This document shows, piece after piece, positions 18,463 to 27,365 of a DNA stretch of 64,000 bases. The position numbers and the translations under genes were made by a program. This stretch comes from an uncultured Bacteroidales bacterium (GTDB lineage Bacteria; Bacteroidota; Bacteroidia; Bacteroidales; JAUNSR01): NCBI GenBank assembly GCA_947074145.1, contig CAMTOJ010000014.1:1-64000 (forward strand), written 5' to 3'. The notes below the pieces were generated by a model. The model ran no database searches and had not been told where the DNA came from. It saw only the letters and a program-made list of their open reading frames with translations. Within the stretch, counting starts at the first letter, position 1, and every line of letters begins with the position of its first letter.

Positions 18463-19149
18463 TTAATGGGAAAACTTTTCATCATAAACTTCAAGTACTC
18501 TTGATATATCGAAATAATAACCATCGATGTTGAATTTATTATCATCAACTTCAAGGTATTCAAGATTTGGAGGCATAAGAGTATTGTTTTTTACGTTCAG
18601 CCCGAATCTGTGTATCACTTCATATTCATGCGGAGCATATATAATCTGCATTGGAGTGTCGGCTGTCAGACCGTCGCCTGTTGCAAGTATCGCATCAATA
18701 ATACCAGTTAGTTTATATGCCCAAGCATTCATTTTTAGATCATCCTTTTTGCATTTATATCCGTAAATCAAAAGATTCATCGATCGGATATCAAAAGGAA
18801 AATCAGCAACAGCCAGTTCTCCATATTTTATAAGTGAATCACATTCAACATTTTCGGCAGTTGCCGCAAGTGCAAAATCTTTAACTTTTACAGAATAAGG
18901 GCTTATGCGATAAGGGTTGTAATCCTCTTGAAATGAATAGCCATAGTAAAGATTCCTAAAATCTGACGTTGTAAGAGTTGTATCGTTATTCAGATACTTT
19001 TCCATTAACTTAGGATAGTAAGAATCAGAGTATCTGTTGTTTATATCTTTTAGTATTAAGTCAAAATCTACAGGTGTTCTGTTATCCTGAGCATTAAGAT
19101 TAAAAATACAGGAAAGACAGAATATTATTATTTTTAAATAGAACTTCAT
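18463..19149 (-). CDS. DUF4919-family secreted protein
   Basis: 228 residues with a signal peptide (MKFYLKIIIFCLSCIFNLNA). The region TTSDFRNLYYGYSFQEDYNPY and a later VIHRFGLNV are typical of the DUF4919 family of Bacteroidota, whose function is unknown. Its stop codon directly abuts the start of the helicase gene, a zero-base junction that implies translational coupling. A periplasmic protein in one transcript with a DNA helicase is functionally unexplained. Confidence 0.7.
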   Translation of the reverse strand: MKFYLKIIIFCLSCIFNLNAQDNRTPVDFDLILKDINNRYSDSYYPKLMEKYLNNDTTLTTSDFRNLYYGYSFQEDYNPYRISPYSVKVKDFALAATAENVECDSLIKYGELAVADFPFDIRSMNLLIYGYKCKKDDLKMNAWAYKLTGIIDAILATGDGLTADTPMQIIYAPHEYEVIHRFGLNVKNNTLMPPNLEYLEVDDNKFNIDGYYFDISRVLEVYDEKFSH

Positions 19150-19175
19150 TTATTTGATATTTATCATCTTGGCTG

Positions 19176-19183
19176 CAAAATTA
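19176..19183 (-). promoter_or_regulatory. Putative -7 box for the DUF4919-helicase operon
   Basis: Minus-strand TAATTTTG matches TAnnTTTG, 27 bases before the DUF4919 start. Confidence 0.35.
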
Positions 19184-19206
19184 AGAAATACATCTCAACA
19201 ATAAGA

Positions 19207-19638
19207 TTATTTACCCTCCTTATTATTTAGAATATCTCTTATTTCTTTAAGAATTACAACATCTGGAGCATCGGGCGTCGGTTTTGGAGCAGGAGCAGGT
19301 TTGGGCTTATTAAGTTTTGAAAGTAATCTTATAAGCCAAAATATTGATAGTGCGACTATAAGGAAATCTATTATTACCTGGATAAGTTCGCCATAACCGA
19401 TTGCAACTTCGGGTCTTAATATTTTCCCTTTATCCGACAAAACAGCCTCATGAAGAACTATTTTCATCGCAGAAAAGTCAAAACCACCGGTAATCAGACT
19501 TATTAAAGGGGATATAATGACGCTGACTATAGTACTTACTATTTTTCCGAAAGCTGCACCAATCACAATCCCAATGGCCATATCCACTGCATTTCCTTTA
19601 ATAGCGAAGCTTTTGAAATCTTCCAACCACTGTTTCAT
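19207..19638 (-). CDS. mscL: Large-conductance mechanosensitive channel
   Basis: Inner-membrane homopentameric channel that releases solutes upon hypo-osmotic shock. The start at 19638 (MKQWLEDFKSFAIKGNAVDMAIGIVIGAAFGKIV) matches the family N-terminus; the ORF-track extension of 15 residues is not homologous. TM1 is rich in Gly/Ala (IGIVIGAAFGKIVSTIV) and TM2 is VIIDFLIVALSIFWLIR. The C-terminal linker is unusually proline/lysine-rich (KPKPAPAPKPTPDAPD) before the terminal helix ILKEIRDILNNK. 143 residues, monocistronic on the minus strand. Confidence 0.95.
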   Translation of the reverse strand: MKQWLEDFKSFAIKGNAVDMAIGIVIGAAFGKIVSTIVSVIISPLISLITGGFDFSAMKIVLHEAVLSDKGKILRPEVAIGYGELIQVIIDFLIVALSIFWLIRLLSKLNKPKPAPAPKPTPDAPDVVILKEIRDILNNKEGK

Positions 19639-19767
19639 AACTATACGATAACTCTTATTTGTAACTCTATGAAACCAAAACACCGTTGGAGAATAAATGT
19701 TTATTTTGATATTATTATACTAAAAGGTTTAATGTTAATGATGAAACTTTAGTTTCAATTCTAATTT

Positions 19768-20661
19768 TTATTTTTTTCTAAAATTACGTTTAGTATCGTC
19801 AATACTATATTTTCTTTGAATATCATACATGAAATTAAGATTTTTCTCAATCGTCTCATTGGTTTTAAGATCCTGAGCCCTTTCCATCCATTCAATCCCT
19901 TTTACAAAATATTCACGATAAATCATGCCTATTTTATTTCTCCTTTCGGCATAATCAAGATTAGAAGGATTTTCAATGGTTAGATACTCTTTTTCAACCT
20001 TTTCGAACCCTAATTTTCCTTTGACAAAATAAAGATTGGCAAAGAAAAGAATAGCATCTAGATCATTATTATTCTCAACTAAAATATTATGATAAATATC
20101 GCCAGCCATATCAAGACTATCGAGAAGTATATAATTTTCAGCTTTGATTTTCTGATATAATGTAGGATCAATTCCTCTTTGAGATGCCTCGTCTATAACT
20201 CTCAAAACATGTTTGGGTTGATGAAGAAGAATGCGATAATTTATCAGATTAGTGTAGAAGTATTGTTTATGTTGAGGATAAGTATGCATAAGTTTATGTA
20301 TCACAATCTCATAATCATCAAACATTTTAAGTTTAATAAATTCTCTTGCAACATCATTTAATACAGTGTCAAAGGTCGTTCCTGTTTTTGTTATTATAGA
20401 TATTGCCTTTTCCACTCCATCGCTGTCATTTGTCATAAGATTTGATATAATAGCCATCTTATAATTATCGGAATAAACAGTGGAGTCTTTAAGATAAAGA
20501 TCAAGTAACGTTGCAGTACTTTTCCATTTTTGAGAAGAATATGCATCATGTGCACTTTTTAGTAAAGGATCACTTTTTTTCTGAGAAAAGAGAGGTAGAC
20601 AAAAAATGATGTAAGTAAACAGAATTAAATATGGTGTTAATTTATGGAGGTAGCTTTTCAT
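19768..20661 (-). CDS. Secreted TPR-like protein of unknown function
   Basis: 297 residues. It has an N-terminal signal peptide or anchor (LILFTYIIFCLPLFSQ) and then almost entirely helical sequence. Helix-turn-helix pairs fit tetratricopeptide-like repeats (SAHDAYSSQKWKSTATLLDLYL, AENYILLDSLDMAGDIYHNIL, DLDAILFFANLYFVKGKLG). No catalytic motif. It probably scaffolds an envelope complex, but the partner is unknown. It is divergent from pyrH. Confidence 0.6.
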   Translation of the reverse strand: MKSYLHKLTPYLILFTYIIFCLPLFSQKKSDPLLKSAHDAYSSQKWKSTATLLDLYLKDSTVYSDNYKMAIISNLMTNDSDGVEKAISIITKTGTTFDTVLNDVAREFIKLKMFDDYEIVIHKLMHTYPQHKQYFYTNLINYRILLHQPKHVLRVIDEASQRGIDPTLYQKIKAENYILLDSLDMAGDIYHNILVENNNDLDAILFFANLYFVKGKLGFEKVEKEYLTIENPSNLDYAERRNKIGMIYREYFVKGIEWMERAQDLKTNETIEKNLNFMYDIQRKYSIDDTKRNFRKK

Positions 20662-20834
20662 TTTTTGAAATTTATAGATTGCAAAACAGAGATATTTTTG
20701 AAAATAACAATTAGAAGAGTCTATTTAATAGCTAAAAAATATCTTAAAACTATAATATTTACGAATTTACCTACTTTCTCAATAATAGATTATCTTTTTT
20801 GATACTTTGTTATTTCCGGTCGATAGTATTTATA

Positions 20835-20842
20835 TATTTTTG
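20835..20842 (+). promoter_or_regulatory. Putative -7 box for pyrH
   Basis: TATTTTTG matches TAnnTTTG, 38 bases before the start. The nearest upstream TTTG is 25 bases away rather than 19-21. Confidence 0.4.
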
Positions 20843-20880
20843 TGAAAATTAAAAATTACATAAGCTAACGTAAATTCATT

Positions 20881-21591
20881 ATGGAGATAAAATATAAGAG
20901 AATCCTGCTTAAACTAAGTGGCGAATCATTAATGGGAGAGAAGCAATACGGTATAGATGAAAATCGTCTTGCAGAGTATGCTCAACAAATCAAGGAGATA
21001 GCAGATTTAGCTATTCAGATCGGAATCGTGATTGGAGGAGGAAATATATTCAGAGGTCTTAGTGGAGCATCTAAAGGTTTTGATCGTGTAAAAGGTGATC
21101 AAATGGGTATGCTTGCTACAGTAATTAACGGACTTGCTCTTGGATCGGCTCTAACTGCGCAAGGGCAGAAAGCTAAAGTTCTTACTGCTGTAAATATGTT
21201 CCCAATCGGAGAATACTATAGTAAATGGAAAGCTATTGAAGCGATGGAAAATGGAGAAATAGCAGTTCTTACAGGTGGTACAGGTTGTCCATATTTTACT
21301 ACAGATACAGGTTCCGCACTAAGAGGTATTGAGATTGAAGCAGACGTAATGCTTAAAGGAACAAGAGTGGACGGTATTTATACAGCAGATCCTGAAAAAG
21401 ATCCAACTGCTACTAAATATGATAAGATTTCTTATGATGAGATCTATATCAAAGGTCTTAAGGTGATGGACCTTACAGCTACAACTTTATGTAAGGAGAA
21501 TAATCTTCCCATCATAGTATTTGATATGGACACTCCCGGTAATTTGAAAAAGGTACTTACAGGTGAGAATATCGGCACATTAGTATATTAA
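20881..21591 (+). CDS. pyrH: Uridylate kinase
   Basis: Phosphorylates UMP to UDP in pyrimidine nucleotide synthesis; cytoplasmic hexamer of the amino-acid-kinase fold. 236 residues, the usual length. Motifs include LLKLSGESLMGEKQYGID, the phosphate-binding GGGNIFRG, DQMGMLATVINGLAL for UMP binding and TGGTGCPYFTTDT. It lies just upstream of frr, as in many bacteria, but a 190-base gap with its own -7 box suggests frr is also separately transcribed. tsf/rpsB, common neighbours elsewhere, are absent here. Confidence 0.97.
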   Translation: MEIKYKRILLKLSGESLMGEKQYGIDENRLAEYAQQIKEIADLAIQIGIVIGGGNIFRGLSGASKGFDRVKGDQMGMLATVINGLALGSALTAQGQKAKVLTAVNMFPIGEYYSKWKAIEAMENGEIAVLTGGTGCPYFTTDTGSALRGIEIEADVMLKGTRVDGIYTADPEKDPTATKYDKISYDEIYIKGLKVMDLTATTLCKENNLPIIVFDMDTPGNLKKVLTGENIGTLVY

Positions 21592-21647
21592 TAATTCTCT
21601 AAGGCATAAGACTCTATTGAGCATAATAATAAAATTCCTTTTTTTAT

Positions 21648-21655
21648 TATCTTTG
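21648..21655 (+). promoter_or_regulatory. Putative -7 box for frr
   Basis: TATCTTTG matches TAnnTTTG and lies about 127 bases before the frr start. Confidence 0.35.
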
Positions 21656-21781
21656 TGGAGCAATTTAAACAAGATATTTATCTAATTGTTTATCAATCAG
21701 GTTGTCTGAAGTAATAAGAATCTGACATCTATTTTAATATAGAAGAGCAAAACAAATAAAAACAGATATAAAAATAAAATC

Positions 21782-22342
21782 ATGGCAGAAGTAAAACAGA
21801 TAATTAGTGCGTCTGAAAACAAAATGAATGGCGCTATCGAGCATTTGGATGAGGCTCTTGCGCATATCCGTGCAGGTAAAGCTAACCCTCGTATTCTTGA
21901 TGGAATTTATGTAGAATATTATGGAAGCAGTGTTCCATTGAGCAATGTCGCAAATATTTCTACTCCGGATGCTAAGACTATTGCTATCACTCCATGGGAA
22001 AAATCAATGTTCAGAGAGATTGAAAAAGCAATCATCAATTCAGAGCTTGGTATTATGCCTGAGAATAATGGTGAAATCATTCGTATAGGTATTCCTCCTT
22101 TGACTGAAGATAGACGTAAATCTCTTGCAAAACAGGCAAAAGCAGAGGCTGAAACTGCTAAAGTAAGTATCCGTAATGCAAGAAGAGATGCTAACGAGGC
22201 TATCAAAAAAGCTCAGAAAGATGGTCTTGCTGAAGATTCAGCTAAAGATGCAGAATCTGATGTTCAGAAAGTTCACGATAAATATATCAAAAAGGTTGAT
22301 GAGCTTTATGCTGCTAAAGAAAAAGAGATTCTTACAGTATAA
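21782..22342 (+). CDS. frr: Ribosome recycling factor
   Basis: Works with EF-G to split post-termination ribosomes into subunits. 186 residues, standard size. Recognisable regions are the N-terminal helix with [28 protein letters not shown], the segment [19 protein letters not shown] and the C-terminal helix [21 protein letters not shown]. It sits downstream of pyrH in the conserved order. A clear hairpin terminator follows. Confidence 0.97.
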   Translation: MAEVKQIISASENKMNGAIEHLDEALAHIRAGKANPRILDGIYVEYYGSSVPLSNVANISTPDAKTIAITPWEKSMFREIEKAIINSELGIMPENNGEIIRIGIPPLTEDRRKSLAKQAKAEAETAKVSIRNARRDANEAIKKAQKDGLAEDSAKDAESDVQKVHDKYIKKVDELYAAKEKEILTV

Positions 22343-22374
22343 TATTGATTTGACAACATAAAAACATATATAAT

Positions 22375-22409
22375 AAAGATACTTTTCAGTTTTTCTGAGA
22401 AGTGTCTTT
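22375..22409 (+). terminator. Terminator after frr
   Basis: AAAGATACTTTTCAG pairs with CTGAGAAGTGTCTTT around a TTTTT loop, followed by ATTTTTTT. Confidence 0.8.
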
Positions 22410-22575
22410 ATTTTTTTGAAATTATTTCTATTTGAATTGTTATATCGGTAAGTGGAATTTAAGTCACTTTATGATCTTCTCTTTTTCAAGAAAAGAGAAA
22501 TGTCGTAATATTGTTATTTAAATATATTTGAATTTATAACAAAAGAAAAACCGGTAACGGATCGCACCGGAATAT

Positions 22576-23538
22576 ATGGCGAAACCGATTATAAAAAATA
22601 ACCGAATGAAAGGATTGGTCATTAAGAATACAGGAAGCTGGTATCAGGTGAAAACAATTGACGGAAGGGTGATAGATTGTAAGATAAAGGGTAATTTTCG
22701 TCTAAAAGGGATTAAAAGTACTAATCCCATAGCAGTGGGGGATAATGTTGTCATTGATATTAATAATGAAGGGACAGCTTTTATCACAGCCATTGAAGAC
22801 AGAAAGAATTATATAATTCGTAAGTCATCAAATCTTTCAAAACAATCACACATACTTGCCTCTAATCTTGATCAGGCTATGCTTATTATAACTATTGCAT
22901 ATCCTGAGACAAGCACTGTGTTTATTGATCGTTTTCTTGCTACAGCCGAAGCATATAGAATACCTGTCATAATCGTAATCAATAAGATTGATCGTTATGA
23001 TGAGGCTGAATCCAATTATGCCGAAGCTATTATCAATTTATATGAATCAATCGGATATCCATGTTATAAGATATCTGCAAAAAGCGGTATCGGGTTAGAT
23101 CAGTTAAAAGATTGTCTGGCAGGAAAAACAACACTTTTATCCGGTAATTCCGGAGTAGGTAAATCAACACTTATCAATGCATTACTTCCTGAACTGAAAT
23201 TAAAAACAAGAGAGATTTCAGATGCTCATAATACGGGGATGCATACGACTACCTTTTCTGAAATGTTTGAACTTCCGCAAGGTGGTTATATAATAGATAC
23301 ACCTGGAGTGAAAGGGTTTGGAACGATAGATTTCAAAAAAGAGGAGATTGATCATTTCTTTCCTGAAATATTTAAAATCTCGGAAGGATGTAAATTTAAT
23401 AATTGCTCCCACACTCATGAACCGGGGTGTGCTGTACTTGAAGCGTTGAAAGATCATTATATAAGTGAATCACGATATAATAGTTATTTGAGTATTATGG
23501 AGGATTCTCAAGAGGGTAAATACAGATCCTCTTTTTAA
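22576..23538 (+). CDS. rsgA: Small ribosomal subunit biogenesis GTPase RsgA
   Basis: GTPase that checks late 30S subunit maturation. 320 residues. An N-terminal OB fold (about 12-80) precedes a circularly permuted GTPase domain in which the G4 motif NKID comes before the P-loop GNSGVGKST and G3 DTPGVKGFG. The C-terminal zinc knuckle has [16 protein letters not shown] with the Cys-His ligands present. Start [13 protein letters not shown] is accepted as the first ATG in frame; an ATG at the internal MKG is possible. It is followed by a strong terminator. Confidence 0.96.
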   Translation: MAKPIIKNNRMKGLVIKNTGSWYQVKTIDGRVIDCKIKGNFRLKGIKSTNPIAVGDNVVIDINNEGTAFITAIEDRKNYIIRKSSNLSKQSHILASNLDQAMLIITIAYPETSTVFIDRFLATAEAYRIPVIIVINKIDRYDEAESNYAEAIINLYESIGYPCYKISAKSGIGLDQLKDCLAGKTTLLSGNSGVGKSTLINALLPELKLKTREISDAHNTGMHTTTFSEMFELPQGGYIIDTPGVKGFGTIDFKKEEIDHFFPEIFKISEGCKFNNCSHTHEPGCAVLEALKDHYISESRYNSYLSIMEDSQEGKYRSSF

Positions 23539-23569
23539 AGATATAGAAGGAAGAAGAGTATAATAAAAG

Positions 23570-23608
23570 ATGCCCACCGAATAATTTATTTAAACATTCG
23601 GTGGGCAT
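23570..23608 (+). terminator. Terminator between converging rsgA and purF
   Basis: Perfect 13-base stem ATGCCCACCGAAT/ATTCGGTGGGCAT with a 13-base AT loop. A T-run follows on the plus strand. Confidence 0.8.
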
Positions 23609-23808
23609 ATTATTTTTATTAAATATCTCTCTTTATAATCTAATGTAGAGTTATACTTTTTGAAGGATAAAATATTAGATTTCAATCACTCTTTAAGAAT
23701 CTTCATTTATGAAAGAATAAAATAAATCTACATTCCATTATTACATGTTCTTTTTTATAAGGAATTATATAATCCGGAGTAAAATCAGGTTAGAATAAGT
23801 GTTATTGA

Positions 23809-25701
23809 TTAATAACCTCTTTTCTCCTCTTCTCCTTCGTAATAATAAACAAAAGCATTGTTTACCACACGATTTCCTCCGGGTGTCGGATAATTTCCTG
23901 TGAAATACCAGTCACCGGTATTATTAGGACAAGCATCATGAAGACCTTCTATTGTCTGATATATAATCTCAACTTCTGCTTTAATCCCTTGAGGTGTAAG
24001 CATATCTGCTATTTTTTTAGATATTTGCTCGGGAGAGAAAGGTTTATATATCTCTTTTACATAATTGGTTATTTCCTCTTTTGGAAGTCCTTGTTGTGCT
24101 TTAGACTTTTTGTAAACATCCTCAATAATATACTCCATATTGTTCTCTTTAAGAAGCTCAATGGCTGCTTTGAAAGCGATAAACTCACCCATTCTCGACA
24201 TATCAATTCCATAACAATCAGGATAACGAATCTGAGGAGAAGATGATAGAATAGTTATTTTTTTAGGATGAAGAGTATCTAAAATTTTTATAATACTCTG
24301 TCTAAGAGTAGTACCGCGAACAATAGAGTCATCAATAACTACAAGATTGTCAACATCTGCTTTCACACTACCGTATGTCACGTCATAAACATGAGCAGCC
24401 AAATCATTTCTTGTATTACCTTCCGCGATGAAAGTTCTTAATTTTATATCCTTAAGAGCAACTTTCTCACTTCTTATCATTCGAGAAAGAATCTCTTGTA
24501 CTTTTTCAGGAGTAGCCTCTTTTCCAAGTTTCAATATGCTTTCAGTCTTTTCACTGTTAAGTTTTTCATTAAGACCCTCAAGCATACCATAGTAAGCAAC
24601 CTCTGCTGTGTTTGGAATAAAAGAAAATACAGTGTGATCAAGATCTCCGTCTATTGACTTCATAATTGCCGGAACAAGATTCTTTCCAAGCATTTTTCTT
24701 TCCTGATAAATATCTTTGTCACTACCTCTTGAGAAGTAAATTCTTTCGAAAGAACATTTTTTTACATCTCTTGGCTCATTGATTTGAGATACTTTTACAT
24801 CACCATGTTTGCTTATTATGATTCCCTGTCCAGGTTCAAGTTCCTTGATATTGTTGATATCTGCGCCTATTGCAGTTTGGATAACAGGTCTTTCAGATGC
24901 AATGACTACAATTTCGTCATCGGCATAATAGAAAGCCGGTCTTATTCCCCAAGGATCTCTGAAAGTGAAGCTGTCACCACTTCCCGTTAATCCGCTTATT
25001 ACATATCCGCCATCCCATTTAGGGCTTGCGCTTTTTATTACATTTTCAATATTCAGATTATTCTCAATAGCCATTGTAATATCCATTCCGGTAAGCCCCT
25101 GAGCTTTATATTCCTGGAAAAGACGTTCAGCCTCACGGTCAAGACGGTGTCCGACCTGTTCGAGAATTATGTAAGTATCGGCTAATTTGCGGGGATGTTG
25201 TCCCTGAGATGTAATCTCATCGAATATTTCATCTACATTGGTAAGATTGAAGTTTCCACAAAGCGAAAGATTTTTTGCGCGCCAATTATTTCTTCTGATG
25301 AAAGGATGCACATAAGCAAGGCCTGATCGGCCCGTTGTGCTGTAACGAAGATGTCCCATATATATTTCACCTGCAAACGGAAGAACCTGTTTTGCATAAG
25401 TGGCATCAGATAATTTCTCTTTAGGGACATTTTGATAATGTGAATAAACTTTGTCAAAAATTTCGGTAATGGCTCCCGAGCCCATCGCTCTTTCTCTGAA
25501 AAGATACTCTTCACCGGGATGAGCCTCCATTTTTAAGCAGGTCAGACCTGCACCTTCCTGGCCTCTGTTATGCTGTTTCTCCATAAGTAAATATAACTTA
25601 TTAAGACCATACATCCATGTGCCATACTTTTGTTGATAATACTCAAGAGGTTTTAGTAAGCGAACCATCGCTATACCACATTCATGCTTGATTTGTTCCA
25701 T
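23809..25701 (-). CDS. purF: Amidophosphoribosyltransferase, long Bacteroidota form
   Basis: First committed step of purine synthesis: transfers glutamine amide nitrogen to PRPP. The N-terminal nucleophile class II glutaminase domain begins HECGIAMVRLL with Cys8. A seven-residue propeptide must be removed to expose it. HNRGQEGAG and GHLRYSTTGRSG follow. The PRTase domain shows VVIDDSIVRGTTLRQSI (PRPP loop). At 630 residues it is longer than the roughly 470-500 of typical PurF, with an inserted helical region (LGKEATPEKVQEILSRMI) and a C-terminal extension ending in YEGEEEKRGY. Such long forms are common in this phylum, often beside a second shorter PurF, so precise in vivo role is uncertain. 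Confidence 0.85.
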   Translation of the reverse strand: MEQIKHECGIAMVRLLKPLEYYQQKYGTWMYGLNKLYLLMEKQHNRGQEGAGLTCLKMEAHPGEEYLFRERAMGSGAITEIFDKVYSHYQNVPKEKLSDATYAKQVLPFAGEIYMGHLRYSTTGRSGLAYVHPFIRRNNWRAKNLSLCGNFNLTNVDEIFDEITSQGQHPRKLADTYIILEQVGHRLDREAERLFQEYKAQGLTGMDITMAIENNLNIENVIKSASPKWDGGYVISGLTGSGDSFTFRDPWGIRPAFYYADDEIVVIASERPVIQTAIGADINNIKELEPGQGIIISKHGDVKVSQINEPRDVKKCSFERIYFSRGSDKDIYQERKMLGKNLVPAIMKSIDGDLDHTVFSFIPNTAEVAYYGMLEGLNEKLNSEKTESILKLGKEATPEKVQEILSRMIRSEKVALKDIKLRTFIAEGNTRNDLAAHVYDVTYGSVKADVDNLVVIDDSIVRGTTLRQSIIKILDTLHPKKITILSSSPQIRYPDCYGIDMSRMGEFIAFKAAIELLKENNMEYIIEDVYKKSKAQQGLPKEEITNYVKEIYKPFSPEQISKKIADMLTPQGIKAEVEIIYQTIEGLHDACPNNTGDWYFTGNYPTPGGNRVVNNAFVYYYEGEEEKRGY

Positions 25702-25748
25702 TGTCTTGAAGTCGGTTTCAAAAATCTTCTGTTGAGAATAAGAAAGTG

Positions 25749-25756
25749 CAAAGATA
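25749..25756 (-). promoter_or_regulatory. Putative -7 box for purF
   Basis: Minus-strand TATCTTTG matches TAnnTTTG, 47 bases before the start codon. Confidence 0.4.
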
Positions 25757-26006
25757 ATAATTATTGTAATGCTTCATATTTTTTTTGGAAATTCAAATAC
25801 TATATTATGCTTATCCCGGTTATTATTCATATTGATCTTATTTAATTAATATTGTTTATAAAATGACACAACTCGCTGTTTAATTGTTACTTTTTATATG
25901 GATATAGCTATGAAATATATACAGAATATATATTAACTAAACTTTTTTTAGTATTTGTAAATATAGGATTGGATTAAATTATTAATTCACTTTAATTATA
26001 AAATAC

Positions 26007-26014
26007 TATTTTTG
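26007..26014 (+). promoter_or_regulatory. Putative -7 box for rex
   Basis: TATTTTTG matches TAnnTTTG, 27 bases before the start codon. Confidence 0.4.
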
Positions 26015-26041
26015 TCAAATTAGAAAAACCTTTGAATAAAT

Positions 26042-26686
26042 ATGTCAGAAGATATAAATAATCTGAATTTCAAACTACCGGAACCCACTCTTCGCAGATT
26101 GCCATGGTATCTGGCTTACTTGAAATTGTTGAAAGATAAAGGTGAGGAATATGTATCGTCGACACAAATTTCAAAAGATATAAATGTTGATTCCTCTCAG
26201 ATAGCGAAAGACTTATCCTTTATAAATATATCGGGAAAAACAAGAGTCGGATACGAGATTAATTCTCTTGTAGATGTCCTTGAAAGTTTTCTCGGATTCA
26301 CTCGTACACACAGAGCTTTCATTTTAGGAGCCGGAAGTCTTGGGTCAGCATTGCTCCATGACGACGGTCTTTCTCAATACGGATTGCAGATTGTAGCCGC
26401 ATTTGATGTTAATCCCAATAAGATAGGGAAAGTTATCAATGGCATACATGTTTACGATATAAAAGATCTGGAACAATTTCGCAAAGATCAAAATGTCAGT
26501 ATCGGTATATTGACAGTTCCGGTCGATAAGGCTCAAAACGTGGCAGATATGGCTATCAAAGCCGGCATCGAAGCAATTTGGAATTTTACACCTTTCCGAA
26601 TAAAAGTGCCTCATAACATCGTGGTACAGAATACATCAATTTATGCACATCTTGCAGTAATGTTTAACCGATTAACTTTTCAATAG
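26042..26686 (+). CDS. rex: Redox-sensing transcriptional repressor Rex
   Basis: Repressor that senses the NADH/NAD ratio and controls fermentative and respiratory genes. 214 residues, normal size. A winged helix-turn-helix (about 12-80; PEPTLRRLPWYLAYL, SSTQISKDINVDSSQIAKDLS) is followed by a Rossmann domain with GAGSLGSAL near residue 100 and a C-terminal domain-swap helix ending NRLTFQ. The next gene starts three bases after its stop, so the two form an operon. No canonical Rex operator was seen upstream. Confidence 0.94.
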   Translation: MSEDINNLNFKLPEPTLRRLPWYLAYLKLLKDKGEEYVSSTQISKDINVDSSQIAKDLSFINISGKTRVGYEINSLVDVLESFLGFTRTHRAFILGAGSLGSALLHDDGLSQYGLQIVAAFDVNPNKIGKVINGIHVYDIKDLEQFRKDQNVSIGILTVPVDKAQNVADMAIKAGIEAIWNFTPFRIKVPHNIVVQNTSIYAHLAVMFNRLTFQ

Positions 26687-26689
26687 TTT

Positions 26690-27307
26690 ATGAAGATAAT
26701 ATGTGTGGGCTGGAATTATCCTTTACACAATAAAGAGATGAATAAAACGTTAGAAGATAAGGCCCCTATAATTTTCATTAAGCCGGACTCAGCTATACTT
26801 AAAAGTGATAAGCCTTTCTTTCTTCCCGATTTTTCACAAAGAGTAGAGTTTGAGACCGAACTTGTGTTCAGAATTTGTAAAGTAGGAAAAAATATTTCCG
26901 CCAAATTTGCTCATCGTTATTACGACGCTGTGACAGTGGGAATAGATTTTACGGCAAGAGATCTTCAGGAGAAACTAAGAGCGGCAGGTGAACCATGGGA
27001 AATGTCTAAAGCATTTGATAACTCCGCAGTTTTAGGAAATTTTATAAATATCGATCAATTCAAAAACGGTATTGATGATATTGATTTCTCTCTTTCATTA
27101 AACGGAGAGCAGGTACAGAAAGGAAACTCTTCACAAATGATCTCTTCTATTGATCAAATTATTGCTTACGTCAGCAAATTCATCACATTGAAAATAGGTG
27201 ACCTTATTTACACCGGAACTCCAAGTGGAGTAGGTCCGGTAAAAATAGGCGATCATTTACAAGGATATATATCCGACGAAAAATTGTTTGATTTCCATGT
27301 CAGATAA
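26690..27307 (+). CDS. Fumarylacetoacetate hydrolase family protein
   Basis: 205 residues, the short FAH fold used for acylpyruvate, oxaloacetate or dioxo-acid hydrolysis or decarboxylation. Metal ligands appear as EFETELVFRI (Glu-x-Glu), with DFTARDLQ and the catalytic-loop region KAFDNSAVLGNFI. The C-terminal signature YTGTPSGVGPVKIGD is present. It lies three bases after rex, so it is presumably co-transcribed with the redox regulator. The substrate cannot be deduced; FAHD1-like oxaloacetate/acylpyruvate activity is one possibility. Confidence 0.85.
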   Translation: MKIICVGWNYPLHNKEMNKTLEDKAPIIFIKPDSAILKSDKPFFLPDFSQRVEFETELVFRICKVGKNISAKFAHRYYDAVTVGIDFTARDLQEKLRAAGEPWEMSKAFDNSAVLGNFINIDQFKNGIDDIDFSLSLNGEQVQKGNSSQMISSIDQIIAYVSKFITLKIGDLIYTGTPSGVGPVKIGDHLQGYISDEKLFDFHVR

Positions 27308-27365
27308 TTGCCTATGTATTTATAGAATACATAATTACAAGTTTATCATATAACGGAGAATTTTT

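Larger units (their letters stand above)
25702..26041. other. Divergent promoter region between purF and rex
   Basis: Non-coding. It carries a minus-strand -7 box for purF (25749-25756) and a plus-strand -7 box for rex (26007-26014). I searched for a Rex operator (TTGTGA-N6-TCACAA) or a purine-riboswitch-like fold and saw neither. Confidence 0.5.
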
